Assembly (NCBI RefSeq): GCF_050016015.1
Contig: NZ_JBNHEQ010000224.1
Location: 1 to 64,000, forward strand
Reading direction: 5' to 3'
DNA length: 64,000 bases
Source: Trichodesmium sp002260545
GTDB taxonomy: Bacteria > Cyanobacteriota > Cyanobacteriia > Cyanobacteriales > Microcoleaceae
Below, one piece after another: positions 54,197-63,405 of this stretch. The position numbers and the translations under genes are program-made. How positions within the stretch are numbered: position 1 is the first letter of the stretch; the number at the start of each line of letters is the position of its first letter. Below the pieces are notes generated by a model. It searched no databases, was not told the origin of the DNA, and saw only the letters and a list, made by a program, of their open reading frames with translations.

Positions 54197-55654
54197 TCAT
54201 AGAGAAAAATCACCCTGTTGATACACATTAATTTCCTCCTCACTCAACAACTCCATAAAATCTGCTAACTCGCTATAAGTCACGCACTGAACTTCGGGCA
54301 AACCGCAGACAGACTCAGCAAATCTAAACATGGCATTCCAGTACGCGCCGTTATTCCAAGCAGAAAAATGATGCCCGATATGTATGGGAGCGCGGTTGCC
54401 ATTATAGTTTTTCTGAAAATACCTCATGTAAGTTTTATAAGTATCTTCCTCATAACGTTTGGCATTGCGAGGATTAGGTTTGGCGCGAGAATGCAGATAA
54501 TAAAAATTGTAATCCATTGATAACACGCTCTTACCACTGGAGTTAGTCAAACTAGCTAGGGGAAAATTCCAAATACCGTTTTCCTGACGCGGCCAATAAT
54601 TAGAAGATGCCACTTTGCTAGTGTCATAGCGAAACTCATTCTTGGCGAGAACTTTATACATACCTTGACTTCTAGCTAATAAGGGAGCGCGAAAACCTTC
54701 TATGGCATTGCGATCGAATACGAGTGAGCCTGGTAATTCGTTAATTTTATGCGCTTCAAACAGAAACTTATCAAAATATTCAAACTCCTCACCCCAGTCT
54801 TGCTCACTCCATTTACTACCGTTGAAATGCCCCACTGCATGAGACCCGATCTCGTGACCTTCCTGGTAAGCGAGGTTAACCTGTTCGAGTCGCAGATCAA
54901 TATCTTGAGCTGTTCCTCCCCAACCAATATCCGAACGACCTTTACCTTTGCCACCGGGAGGGTTGTAGAGTTTCCGTTTATCCTTGCTGACAAAATATAC
55001 ACCACTAACAAAATAAGTGAAGCGAACGTTAACGCCTTTTTCTTCCATTTCTTTAGCAAAATTGCGCGACTTCTTCCAAGCATCTAGGGAACGGGAACCA
55101 TCAAATGCTAACATGACAAACTGGGGCGGTGTTTTGCTTGCCATCTCTGTCTTTTGCATCAGTTTGTAGAGAAAGCGAGCATTCCAAAGGTTTAACTGAC
55201 AGCTCTTGCCACCATTAGCTTTGATACAAGCAGAAATTAATTCTGGAGTAAAAGGACCCATAACTTGATTATTTTCGACGCAATAACCGATAATTTTGTT
55301 GAGGGTAGCTCCCTCCGGACATCTTCTGTTTCCGTAAGCTTGGAGAAATAATTTTTCTGACCATTGGTTACTATTGCAACTGCCTCCACCTCCCCATTCT
55401 CGACATTTTTTAATCATTGTTTTGGTGAATGGTCCAAGAGCATATTCGCCGTTAGTATAGAAGTATCCACCTTTGTCGTTAATGGGCTTTTTTTCAAATT
55501 TTAATGTCTCTAATTTGGCAGTTTTATTGTTAGTAGGTGTAGGGTTGTCAGAAATATTTGATGTGTTGCTACAGGCAGATATTAAGATTAAAATACTATA
55601 GATAAAAAGGGTATGGTATAATTTTATTTTTATGAGCACTTTAATATTTTTCAC
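54197..55654 (-). CDS. Lipoprotein with duplicated Cys-rich module and polysaccharide deacetylase-like domain
   Basis: This 485-residue protein has a lipoprotein signal with lipobox LISAC (Cys28), so it is membrane-anchored. Residues 70-165 contain two copies of a short module (ALGPFTKTMIKKCREWGGGGSC... and VMGPFTPELISACIKANGG... ending NLWNARFLY). From about 180 a NodB-like deacetylase fold follows: strand VMLAFDGS in place of the usual TFDDG, and metal-binding HEIGSHAVGH. The second Asp of the first motif is replaced, so catalysis is uncertain. It may modify or bind cell-wall or sheath polysaccharide. The first module I do not recognise. Confidence 0.78.
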   Translation of the reverse strand: MKNIKVLIKIKLYHTLFIYSILILISACSNTSNISDNPTPTNNKTAKLETLKFEKKPINDKGGYFYTNGEYALGPFTKTMIKKCREWGGGGSCNSNQWSEKLFLQAYGNRRCPEGATLNKIIGYCVENNQVMGPFTPELISACIKANGGKSCQLNLWNARFLYKLMQKTEMASKTPPQFVMLAFDGSRSLDAWKKSRNFAKEMEEKGVNVRFTYFVSGVYFVSKDKRKLYNPPGGKGKGRSDIGWGGTAQDIDLRLEQVNLAYQEGHEIGSHAVGHFNGSKWSEQDWGEEFEYFDKFLFEAHKINELPGSLVFDRNAIEGFRAPLLARSQGMYKVLAKNEFRYDTSKVASSNYWPRQENGIWNFPLASLTNSSGKSVLSMDYNFYYLHSRAKPNPRNAKRYEEDTYKTYMRYFQKNYNGNRAPIHIGHHFSAWNNGAYWNAMFRFAESVCGLPEVQCVTYSELADFMELLSEEEINVYQQGDFSL

Positions 55655-55957
55655 TCCTATAGTTATTAACTCATCAGATTATAATCTAAGTGATGGCTTT
55701 TTTAATAGACATATCTAGAAAAGAGGGAGTAGGGATTCATTAATGGATAATTATCAATTATCCATTATCAATTATCAATTAATGAAAGATGTCTAATATA
55801 TCCCCTATTTATTCCTACTACCAAATTTCCAATCTTCCCCACCGGGTAGCAATACTAAATTATCGTCAATAATTGCAGGTAAAACCTCTGGTTAATGTTC
55901 GTAAATTAAAGACAATAAACTCAAAGTATTTTCGGTAACTTGAGTTGTTTATACCAT
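55655..55957. other. Intergenic region containing a gene fragment
   Basis: AATTATC tandem units near 55745-55785 are followed by the minus-strand fragment listed next. Confidence 0.5.
55805..55950 (-). pseudogene. Unrecognised gene fragment
   Basis: One frame reads TENTLSLLSLIYEH, a stop, then PEVLPAIIDDNLVLLPGGED and WKFG before a final stop. The two sides of the internal stop form a plausible continuous sequence, and there is no start codon. It appears to be the 3' end of a lost gene. Its family is unknown. Confidence 0.4.
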
Positions 55958-56332
55958 TTATTTTAGTTGAAACGGACTGCAATTAACATCTAATGTTTCC
56001 ACGCTGGCATCTCGAATGGCTGCTTCTATAACTTGCGCGATTACCTCTCCCCATTCATCTTTTTTGAAGTAATAAGAGGTTTTATTTGGCCTCAAATTCA
56101 AGTCTTGAATTTCTCGAACTGAATTGCGGATAGATGCTGCCCAGGAATTAGTTAAACGTCCTTCTACCTGATTTTTGATTAAGTGAATTAACATCACAGT
56201 TAAATAGGATTTTATTTTTCTAATTATGTCTTTTTTACTCAGAGCATCCAGTTCGTCAATAATTTCTAAGGCATCATGATTTATACCTTCAATAATGGAA
56301 GTTCTTAAGTCTATTAATTCTTCAGTTGTCAT
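55958..56332 (-). CDS. DUF29 family protein, C-terminus possibly altered
   Basis: This 124-residue protein resembles DUF29: IDELDALSKKDIIRKIKSYL, then MLIHLIKNQVEGR and SWAASIRNSVREI. DUF29 proteins are common in cyanobacteria and of unknown function. A GAGG about ten bases upstream supports the start. The final residues after VETLDV lie in TTTTAGTTGAAACGGACTGC, a repeat seen also near 38612, so the original C-terminus seems to have been replaced. It may be inactive. Confidence 0.7.
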   Translation of the reverse strand: MTTEELIDLRTSIIEGINHDALEIIDELDALSKKDIIRKIKSYLTVMLIHLIKNQVEGRLTNSWAASIRNSVREIQDLNLRPNKTSYYFKKDEWGEVIAQVIEAAIRDASVETLDVNCSPFQLK

Positions 56333-56526
56333 TAGTTATTTTCCTCTAAATTATTGGTGTTTAAAAGGGGAGTATTTGCTATATGAGTATTTCCTTTAGT
56401 TATTAACTCATCATATCATAAAGGTGTAGTAAAATTAAGCAGGTAAATGTGTTTCTGTCTACTGGACTGACTTTGTTGGGTTGAGGAATGAAACCCAACC
56501 TACGCTTATTAGTGATAACTTAAATT

Positions 56527-59358
56527 ATGATTGCCCAAGAAAAAAAACAACCCAAAATTAATCATATTCTTACCTTAACTATTTTATGGTTATTTGTGAC
56601 GGTGAGCGATCGCCTCTGGTTTGCTTTTGATAATTCTGTTCCTGCTTGGGATCAGGCAGACTATCTGACTGGTTCCCTAACTTACTGGCGTGCTTTGCAA
56701 AATGTACAATTGTTTTCTGGGGAATGGTGGAAACATTTTTGGGAGCTTTCGCCGAAGGTACCGCCTTTAACTTACATTCTTACTGTTCCGTTTCAAAATA
56801 TTTTTGGTAGGGGTGCTGACGAAGCAACTTTAGTACATCTATTTTTTAGTGGTATTTTACTTACTTCAGTTTACAGTTTAGGCAGCAAATTATTTAATCA
56901 AAAAGTTGGTTTCTGGGCAGCAGTTTTATGTATATTATTTCCGGGATTATATAGATATCGTTTACAATTTTTACTCGACTATCCCCTCACGGCAATGGTA
57001 ACTTTAAATTTCTGTTGTTTGACATTTTGGTATGGGAAGAAGGAAGAAGGAAGAAGGAAGAAGGAAGAAGGAAGAAAGAAAGTTTTATTGTTTTTAGATA
57101 GGGAAGAGGGAACAGGGAAGAGGGAACAGGGAGGAAAAAAAGTTCTATTGTTTTTGGAAAATTTTATAGGATTAGTATCTGCTAAAATAGATAAATTATT
57201 TCCAGATCAATCTCTCAAAGATTGGCTTTGGGTAACTGCTTTTGGTTTAACTTTTGGTCTAGCAATTTTAGTTAAGCAAACTACAATATTTTTTCTGTTT
57301 ACGCCGTTGCTTTGGATAGGAATAAATATTCTCAAAAAACGACAATGGTACAAATTAATTCAACTAATTTATTCTCTGTGCTTATCCGTCGCAATTTTTT
57401 ATCCTTGGGCAAGAACAAATTGGCTGTTAATGTTAACTGCTGGTAAACGAGCAACGGTAGATTCTGCTATTGCTGAAGGCGACCCTAATCTCTTAAGTTT
57501 AGATGCTTGGATTTATTATGGAAAATTACTCCCTTATCATATTTCTCTACCTCTATTAATTATTCCCATCGGTGGATTAATTTTTTACTTTATCCGACTG
57601 AACAAAAAACAACAAAATTTTTCAAGTCAGCTTCATTCTTTTCAATGGATAGCCATATTTTTAATCGGCGGATATCTAATTTGTTCTCTCAATATCAACA
57701 AAGATTTTCGTTACACTTTGCCATTATTGCCAGTTTTATCAATTTTATTAGCCTTTGGTTTAATGCAGTTTCCTGGAAAAGTAGGAAAACAAATTCGCTA
57801 CTTTACTGTCGGTTTAGCAATTATTTTAATGCTATTAAATCTCTGGCCTGTAGGTGGAATTTTCCTCAGAAAAATTACTACTTGGTTAAGTCCTGGCGCT
57901 ACTTATTATGCTCATTTTGGCAAAGAATTTCCGCATAGAAAAGTAATTGCTGAAATTGTCAAAACTGACCCCTATTTACAATCAACTTTAGGCGTTTTAC
58001 CTTCCACTCCAGAAATTAATCAACATAACTTAAATTATTACGGCGCTCTACAAAATTTACAGGTCTATGGTCGCCAAGTCGGAACTAACTTTAAACAAGT
58101 AGAACAAGATGCGCGATCGCTTTCTTGGTTTGTCACAAAAACTGATGAACAAGGTTCTGTTAAAAGAATTAAAAAAGCTCAAGCTGCTATTGTTAATCTT
58201 ATCGAACAACACCCGAATTTTAAATTACAAAAAAGTTGGCAGTTGCCAGATAATAGCAACTTAAATCTCTATCATAATCAATTTTTACCTATAGAAGTTA
58301 ATCCTCTGAATAAACCACAGGAAAAAGTTAAACTAGACTATATAATTTTATCGCCAAAAATTCGACCAGGAACCTCAATACCTATTACCTATAAATGGTC
58401 TGGTTCGTGGCAAGAATTACAGTCAGGTTTAGTCTTATTAACTTATCGCCGAGAAAATATTAATCAACCACAAACCGAACTCAGAAACCCGGTTTTTCCA
58501 AAAAACCAAGTTTCTTTGGCAGGACTTACGCAGAAACCGGGTTTATCAGGGAACTTTCCTGGTTTGAACAACAATAACCAGGGCAATAAACCCGGTTTCT
58601 TGGTTGAAAAACCTATCACCCAATTCATTCACGATCGCGCGATAGGAATGGGAAGTTTGCACCCTGGTATGTTTCAAGCGAATGAGTCTGAGGTGGGGTT
58701 TGAAGTTATTGAACGAATAGGAATGTTACCCCCATCTAATATCGTACCTGGAACTTATCTATTAGAGGCGACTTATCTTAACCGAGAAACTGGAGCAAGT
58801 TATCCTATTGCTGTACAACCTCCCGTGCGGGTAGAAGTTGACCCCCAGGCGCAAATATTACCAGCACCAGAATTAGATTTAGTGACACAGTTGCGCATGT
58901 GGGGTCAAAAGTTACCTCTGGGAATAAAGGGGTTGGAAACTGTGTTTGCGGAGGTGGCGCGAGTTAACCAATACGATCCAGTTCAAGATTATACTGAACA
59001 AGCAGAACAAACTTTAACTTATCGTTTGCAACAGGAACCAGATAATTTAGAGTGGCTCTATAGTTTGGCTTTGGCACAAGTTTTACAAAAAGATGCAGAG
59101 GGAGCGATCGCTACTTTGACTAGGATAACTGAGTTAGATTCCCAGAACCCCTTTGCTTATGCTTATTTGGCTTTTGTCTATTTATATGAGCTTAATCCTG
59201 GGGCGGCGGAAATAGCTTTAAAGTCTGCTTTGGAAATTGACCCCGATCAACCAGAGATTAGGTCATTAAATGGTATTGCTGCTTTAATGCAAGGAAATTT
59301 AGTCCAAGCATGGCGAGAGTTGATAAGTCAAAAGTCAGAAGTCAAAAGTCAGAAGTAA
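56527..59358 (+). CDS. GT39-like membrane glycosyltransferase with TPR tail and repeat-derived inserts
   Basis: This 943-residue integral membrane protein resembles the ArnT/PMT (GT39) fold: the first periplasmic loop has WDQADYL after helix 1, and about eleven helices extend to residue 465, followed by a soluble region and TPRs at about 820-940 (YSLALAQVLQKDAEGAIATL, AYLAFVYLYELNPGAAEIAL). It would transfer a sugar from a polyprenyl donor. Two stretches come from interspersed repeats kept in frame: about 168-215 (GKKEEGRRKKEEGRKK) encoded by GAAGAAG and GGAACAG tandem repeats, and about 651-698 (RNPVFPKNQVSLAGLTQKPG) from the CCCGGTTTCTT family. Whether it remains functional is unclear. Confidence 0.82.
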   Translation: MIAQEKKQPKINHILTLTILWLFVTVSDRLWFAFDNSVPAWDQADYLTGSLTYWRALQNVQLFSGEWWKHFWELSPKVPPLTYILTVPFQNIFGRGADEATLVHLFFSGILLTSVYSLGSKLFNQKVGFWAAVLCILFPGLYRYRLQFLLDYPLTAMVTLNFCCLTFWYGKKEEGRRKKEEGRKKVLLFLDREEGTGKREQGGKKVLLFLENFIGLVSAKIDKLFPDQSLKDWLWVTAFGLTFGLAILVKQTTIFFLFTPLLWIGINILKKRQWYKLIQLIYSLCLSVAIFYPWARTNWLLMLTAGKRATVDSAIAEGDPNLLSLDAWIYYGKLLPYHISLPLLIIPIGGLIFYFIRLNKKQQNFSSQLHSFQWIAIFLIGGYLICSLNINKDFRYTLPLLPVLSILLAFGLMQFPGKVGKQIRYFTVGLAIILMLLNLWPVGGIFLRKITTWLSPGATYYAHFGKEFPHRKVIAEIVKTDPYLQSTLGVLPSTPEINQHNLNYYGALQNLQVYGRQVGTNFKQVEQDARSLSWFVTKTDEQGSVKRIKKAQAAIVNLIEQHPNFKLQKSWQLPDNSNLNLYHNQFLPIEVNPLNKPQEKVKLDYIILSPKIRPGTSIPITYKWSGSWQELQSGLVLLTYRRENINQPQTELRNPVFPKNQVSLAGLTQKPGLSGNFPGLNNNNQGNKPGFLVEKPITQFIHDRAIGMGSLHPGMFQANESEVGFEVIERIGMLPPSNIVPGTYLLEATYLNRETGASYPIAVQPPVRVEVDPQAQILPAPELDLVTQLRMWGQKLPLGIKGLETVFAEVARVNQYDPVQDYTEQAEQTLTYRLQQEPDNLEWLYSLALAQVLQKDAEGAIATLTRITELDSQNPFAYAYLAFVYLYELNPGAAEIALKSALEIDPDQPEIRSLNGIAALMQGNLVQAWRELISQKSEVKSQK

Positions 59359-60024
59359 TTTTATAAGAGCGTAGTGGGCCGACACAGCTAAAACTGTGCA
59401 TTAGGGAGTAGGGGAGTAGGGGAGTAGGGGAGTAGGGGAGTAGGGGAGAAAGATTTTTGTTGGGTTTCACAAGTCAGAAGTCAAAAGTCAGAAGTAATTT
59501 TATAAGAGCGTAGGTTGGGTTGAGGAACTCCGAAACCCAACCCAAGAAAAATAAGGTTTTGTTGGGTTTCACTTCGTTCTACCCAACCTACTGGATTGTT
59601 TCATCTTAAATGTTGCAATAGATTTTTGTTGGGTTTCACAACTCAAAAGTCAGAAGTAATTTTATAAGAGCGTAGGTTGGGTTGAGGGACTCGAAACCCA
59701 ACCCAAGAACAATAAAGTTGTGTTGGGTTTCACTTCGTTCTACCCAACCTACATTTTGAGGCGTGTCAGTCCAGTAGGGTGTGTTAGAAAGCTAAAATTT
59801 AGACTGTAAAAGGGATTCAGCATTGAATATGTGTTAGTCCACTACTGACTTGATTTTAAAACTTTTAATTATATCATAATTTGAAATTTATGTCGATTCC
59901 TAACAGGTGTGGATTTCTATGGCTTTTTATTCAGCTTGCCGAATATCATTAACTTGACAGTTAAAGCAATAAATTGTTACATTTATTTACAGTAAGGTTA
60001 AAAAATGTAAAGGAAAAACAAATT
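59359..60024. other. Intergenic repeat region
   Basis: GGGGAGTAGG tandem repeats (about 59404-59450) are followed by two copies of an inverted element GTAGGTTGGGTTGAGG...AACCCAACC (near 59512 and 59670), related to GTTGGGTTGAGGAATGAAAC at 56477. The last 180 bases before the next gene are unique. Confidence 0.65.
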
Positions 60025-60252
60025 ATGGTTATCTTAATCTCATTATTCGTAATCGCTTGGGTAGCTGCTGCAGTAATCGGAAGTCAAGCTTACTTCTTAG
60101 GTGAGCAAACAAAGCCTATCCATGAGCGCAACTGGAATTCTAAGTCTTTTGAAAACTTATCTGAATCTTTGACTGGCAATAGATTGGACTACAACAAGAG
60201 AGTTCCGTCGTATAGTATGGATGCCTATGCTAGTCAGTCTATTAATGGTTGA
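60025..60252 (+). CDS. Small one-helix membrane protein, Psb35-like
   Basis: The protein is 75 residues. I start it at the ATG at 60025 because AAAGGAAAAAC precedes it; a TTG 17 codons upstream is less likely. A single membrane helix (ILISLFVIAWVAAAVIGSQA) is followed by YFLGEQTKPIHERNWNSKSF and a polar tail. The GEQTKPIHERNW block is a conserved cyanobacterial signature that I associate with the small photosystem II (CP47) protein Psb35. The match is from memory, so the name is left open. It is expected in the thylakoid membrane and has no operon neighbour. Confidence 0.7.
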   Translation: MVILISLFVIAWVAAAVIGSQAYFLGEQTKPIHERNWNSKSFENLSESLTGNRLDYNKRVPSYSMDAYASQSING

Positions 60253-60635
<383 letters not shown>

Positions 60636-61358
60636 TTAACTTTGACAAAGAGCTTGGTAGTCAATACCATCTGGTAGAATCACATCAACTAATTTAGCAT
60701 TCTTTAAATCAACCAGATTCAAATTAGCATCAACTAACTTAGCACTACTCAAATCAGTACCATTAAAATTGGCTTTTGTCAAGTCAGCACCAGACAGATT
60801 AGAACTATTGAGATCGACCAGACTCAAATTAGCATGAGAAAGATTAGCACTACTCAAATTAGTAACAATTAAATAAGAACCAGTTAAGTCCGCATGACTT
60901 AAATCAGCACCAACCAGATTAGCACCAATCAAACTCGCATACTTAATACTAGCCTGCATCAAACAAGCATAACTGAGACTGGCACTAAAAAGAAAAGCAT
61001 GATTTAGATTAGCTTGGGAAAGATTAGCACAAAACAAAAAAGCACGATTTGCATCAATTTGCGAGAGATTAGCACCACTCAAGTTAGCGTTACTCAGGTT
61101 AGCTTCACACAATTTAGCACCTGTTAAGTTAGCTTCACTTAAATTCGCCCCTACCAAATTTGCCCCAGTCAAGTTAGCATTACTCAGATTCACACCACAG
61201 AGATTAGTATTCATCAGGTCAGCATCACTAAAATCAGAATTACTAAAGTCAGCACCACTGAGATTAATACCTTCAAGGCCAACTTCTTGGAGTTTTGTAG
61301 CCATAAAATTTCTGTTACCATTAGTATAATCTTCTAGTAATTGCTTAGTATTATTCAT
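60636..61358 (-). CDS. Pentapeptide repeat protein
   Basis: This 240-residue protein is made almost wholly of A(N/D)LxX pentapeptides from about residue 28 (LEGINLSGADFSNSDFSDAD onward, about 38 units), which fold as a right-handed quadrilateral beta helix. An N-terminal segment of about 25 residues (QLLEDYTNGNRNFMATKLQE) caps it. It has no signal peptide and no membrane helix. Such proteins are numerous in cyanobacteria and mostly of unknown role; some mimic DNA and protect gyrase. Nothing nearby narrows the function. Confidence 0.9.
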   Translation of the reverse strand: MNNTKQLLEDYTNGNRNFMATKLQEVGLEGINLSGADFSNSDFSDADLMNTNLCGVNLSNANLTGANLVGANLSEANLTGAKLCEANLSNANLSGANLSQIDANRAFLFCANLSQANLNHAFLFSASLSYACLMQASIKYASLIGANLVGADLSHADLTGSYLIVTNLSSANLSHANLSLVDLNSSNLSGADLTKANFNGTDLSSAKLVDANLNLVDLKNAKLVDVILPDGIDYQALCQS

Positions 61359-61483
61359 TATGAGTGTCTACATTATATTTTTTTCTCTAGTTACTATTTT
61401 CTCAAAATACCAATACTAATAGATGCTGATAAAGCTTAAATTTTTATTAAGAAAACCATACGCTATATACTTAGAAAAAGATA

Positions 61484-62419
61484 ATGATAAATTACCCATT
61501 AAAAATTGTTTCCCTCATTCCCAGTGCGACAGAAATTATTGCTACATTGGGGTTAACGAAAGTTATTGTTGGTAGAAGTCACGAATGTGACTATCCTCCA
61601 GAAATTCAAAATTTGCCTGTTTGTACTCAACCTAAATTTAATCCTGATGGTAGTAGTCGGGAAATTCACGACCGCGCTACGGAGTTATTAGAGTCTGCTT
61701 TAAGTGTATACCGTGTGGAACTAGAAACATTAGAAAAATTACAGCCTACTCATATTATTACTCAAGCTCAATGTGATGTTTGTGCTGTTAGTTTGGCGGA
61801 TGTAGAAACGGCAGTTCAAAGTTTAACAAAAAGTCATCCTCAAGTTATTTCTTTAGAGCCTAATTTATTGGCAGAAGTTTGGGTTGATATGGAACGAGTA
61901 GCAAATAGTTTAGGAGTGGATGGAAATGAGGTAATTTCTCTGTTGAAAAAAAGGGTAGTAGCTTGTGAAGAAAAAACTCAAAATTTACCAGTTAATAATA
62001 TTCCTAAAGTAGCGTGTATTGAGTGGAGTAATCCACTAATGGCTGCTGGAAATTGGATACCAGAATTAGTTAAACTTGCGGGTGGAAATTCATTATTTGG
62101 AGAGATAGGAAAGCATTCTCCTTGGTTAAAATGGGAGGAGTTATTAAATGCTAATCCAGATGTAATAATTTTTATGCCTTGTGGTTTTGATTTAGAACGT
62201 ACTCGCCAAGATACTTTAGAGTTAATTAAAAGCTCAGAATGGCAAGATTTATCTGTAGTTAAGTCAGGAAAAGTTTATATTACTGATGGTAATTCTTATT
62301 TTAATCGTCCGGGACCAAGGTTAGTAGATTCATTGGAAATTTTAGCGGAAATTTTACATCCTGAATTATTTAATTTTGGTTATCAAGGAATAGGTTGGGT
62401 GGAACTAATTAATAATTAA
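61484..62419 (+). CDS. BtuF-like cobalamin-binding protein
   Basis: The 311-residue protein matches periplasmic-binding-protein type 2 of the BtuF/FepB class: IVSLIPSATEIIATLGLTKV, VGRSHECDYP and the C-terminal NPDVIIFMPCGF and FNRPGPRLVDSLEIL. It has no signal peptide or lipobox, so this version may act in the cytosol, as many cyanobacterial cobalamin-binding proteins annotated this way do. Substrate (cobalamin, haem or siderophore) cannot be told from sequence alone. No BtuCD genes are near. Confidence 0.83.
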   Translation: MINYPLKIVSLIPSATEIIATLGLTKVIVGRSHECDYPPEIQNLPVCTQPKFNPDGSSREIHDRATELLESALSVYRVELETLEKLQPTHIITQAQCDVCAVSLADVETAVQSLTKSHPQVISLEPNLLAEVWVDMERVANSLGVDGNEVISLLKKRVVACEEKTQNLPVNNIPKVACIEWSNPLMAAGNWIPELVKLAGGNSLFGEIGKHSPWLKWEELLNANPDVIIFMPCGFDLERTRQDTLELIKSSEWQDLSVVKSGKVYITDGNSYFNRPGPRLVDSLEILAEILHPELFNFGYQGIGWVELINN

Positions 62420-62893
62420 TAATTAATAATTAACAATTAGATATCTATACCCAGAAACAGGGTTTATATTAGCCATATATTAATATCTACTTCCCATAAA
62501 CCCGGTTTCTTCTAACTCGCTGCGGTTACTAATTAATAATTAGATATCTATACCCAGAAACAGGGTTTGATATAAGACAGTTATCTCTATCATTGTAAGC
62601 ATTTCCTGCGGAATGCTGCGCAAACAGCTATTAGCGGTCAGCTCATCCTAGGTCATGCTACGCAAACAGCTTTTTTAATCAATTAAGCAATAATTCGTTT
62701 AAGTTATACTATATTTTAAACCCATAAATTGAAGTAAAAGAACGAAGATTTTGAGTTTTCAACCCATATAATTCAAGCGGTTGAAAGCTGAAAGCTGAAT
62801 GCTGACGGCTGAATGCTTACCTATCATTTCTCCCTTTTTTTCAAAATTTACTTCTTCTCCCTTCTCCCTTCTTCCTTCTTCCTTCTTCCTTCT
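62420..62893. other. Intergenic region with repeats
   Basis: A segment ATATCTATACCCAGAAACAG appears twice (62440 and 62544), separated by CCCGGTTTCTT sequence. A GCGGAATGCTGCGCAAACAG unit and CTTCTTC tandem repeats follow. No gene is present. Confidence 0.6.
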
Positions 62894-63405
62894 TCAATCC
62901 CACCAATAAGACACAACAATAGCATCTTGTTGATAGGGTTTATTTTCACTCATCAATTCTTCTATTAATCGAGCTTTAAGACACCGTTGAAGTCGGAAAG
63001 CATATTGTTCATTCATACCATCAATAATATCTACAGCATCAGTACGCCATTTTTTCCTAAGTCTAAAAGTGACGATACTATTGTTACTTCATTTTCAGTA
63101 AGAATATAAAGTGTATCAGCAGGATAATTTATAAAGTTAATTATACTTTCATGTGGCATAGGACGATAATTAGCCATTGCTAAAAGTGTATCGATTAAAC
63201 CACTAAAACTCAAGCCATTTTCATCGGGAGCAAAAATCGGTTTTGTGAATAAAAAACTTGCCCATAAAGTAGAATTTTCTATCAAATCTCTAATTACTTC
63301 TTCTCCATCAAATTGATTAAATTGACGTTGCCAAACAAGTGGAGCAAAAAGTTCTTGTGGGGAATAAGATTTGGCAATGGATTGGATTTTTTCGATTTCT
63401 AGCAT
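62894..63405 (-). pseudogene. Hypothetical gene interrupted by a frameshift in a poly-A run
   Basis: The first frame from 63405 gives MLEIEKIQSIAKSYSPQEL and continues to SSLLDLGK, then ends after NGVLML. Adding one A to the six-A run (63050-63055) instead continues as KWRTDAVDIIDGMNEQYAFR, then LQRCLKARLIEELM, to TGA at 62894, giving about 170 residues. This suggests a one-base deletion or a sequencing error. The family is not recognised. An upstream Met before 63405 lies in GGAATAG repeats and is not used. Confidence 0.65.
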
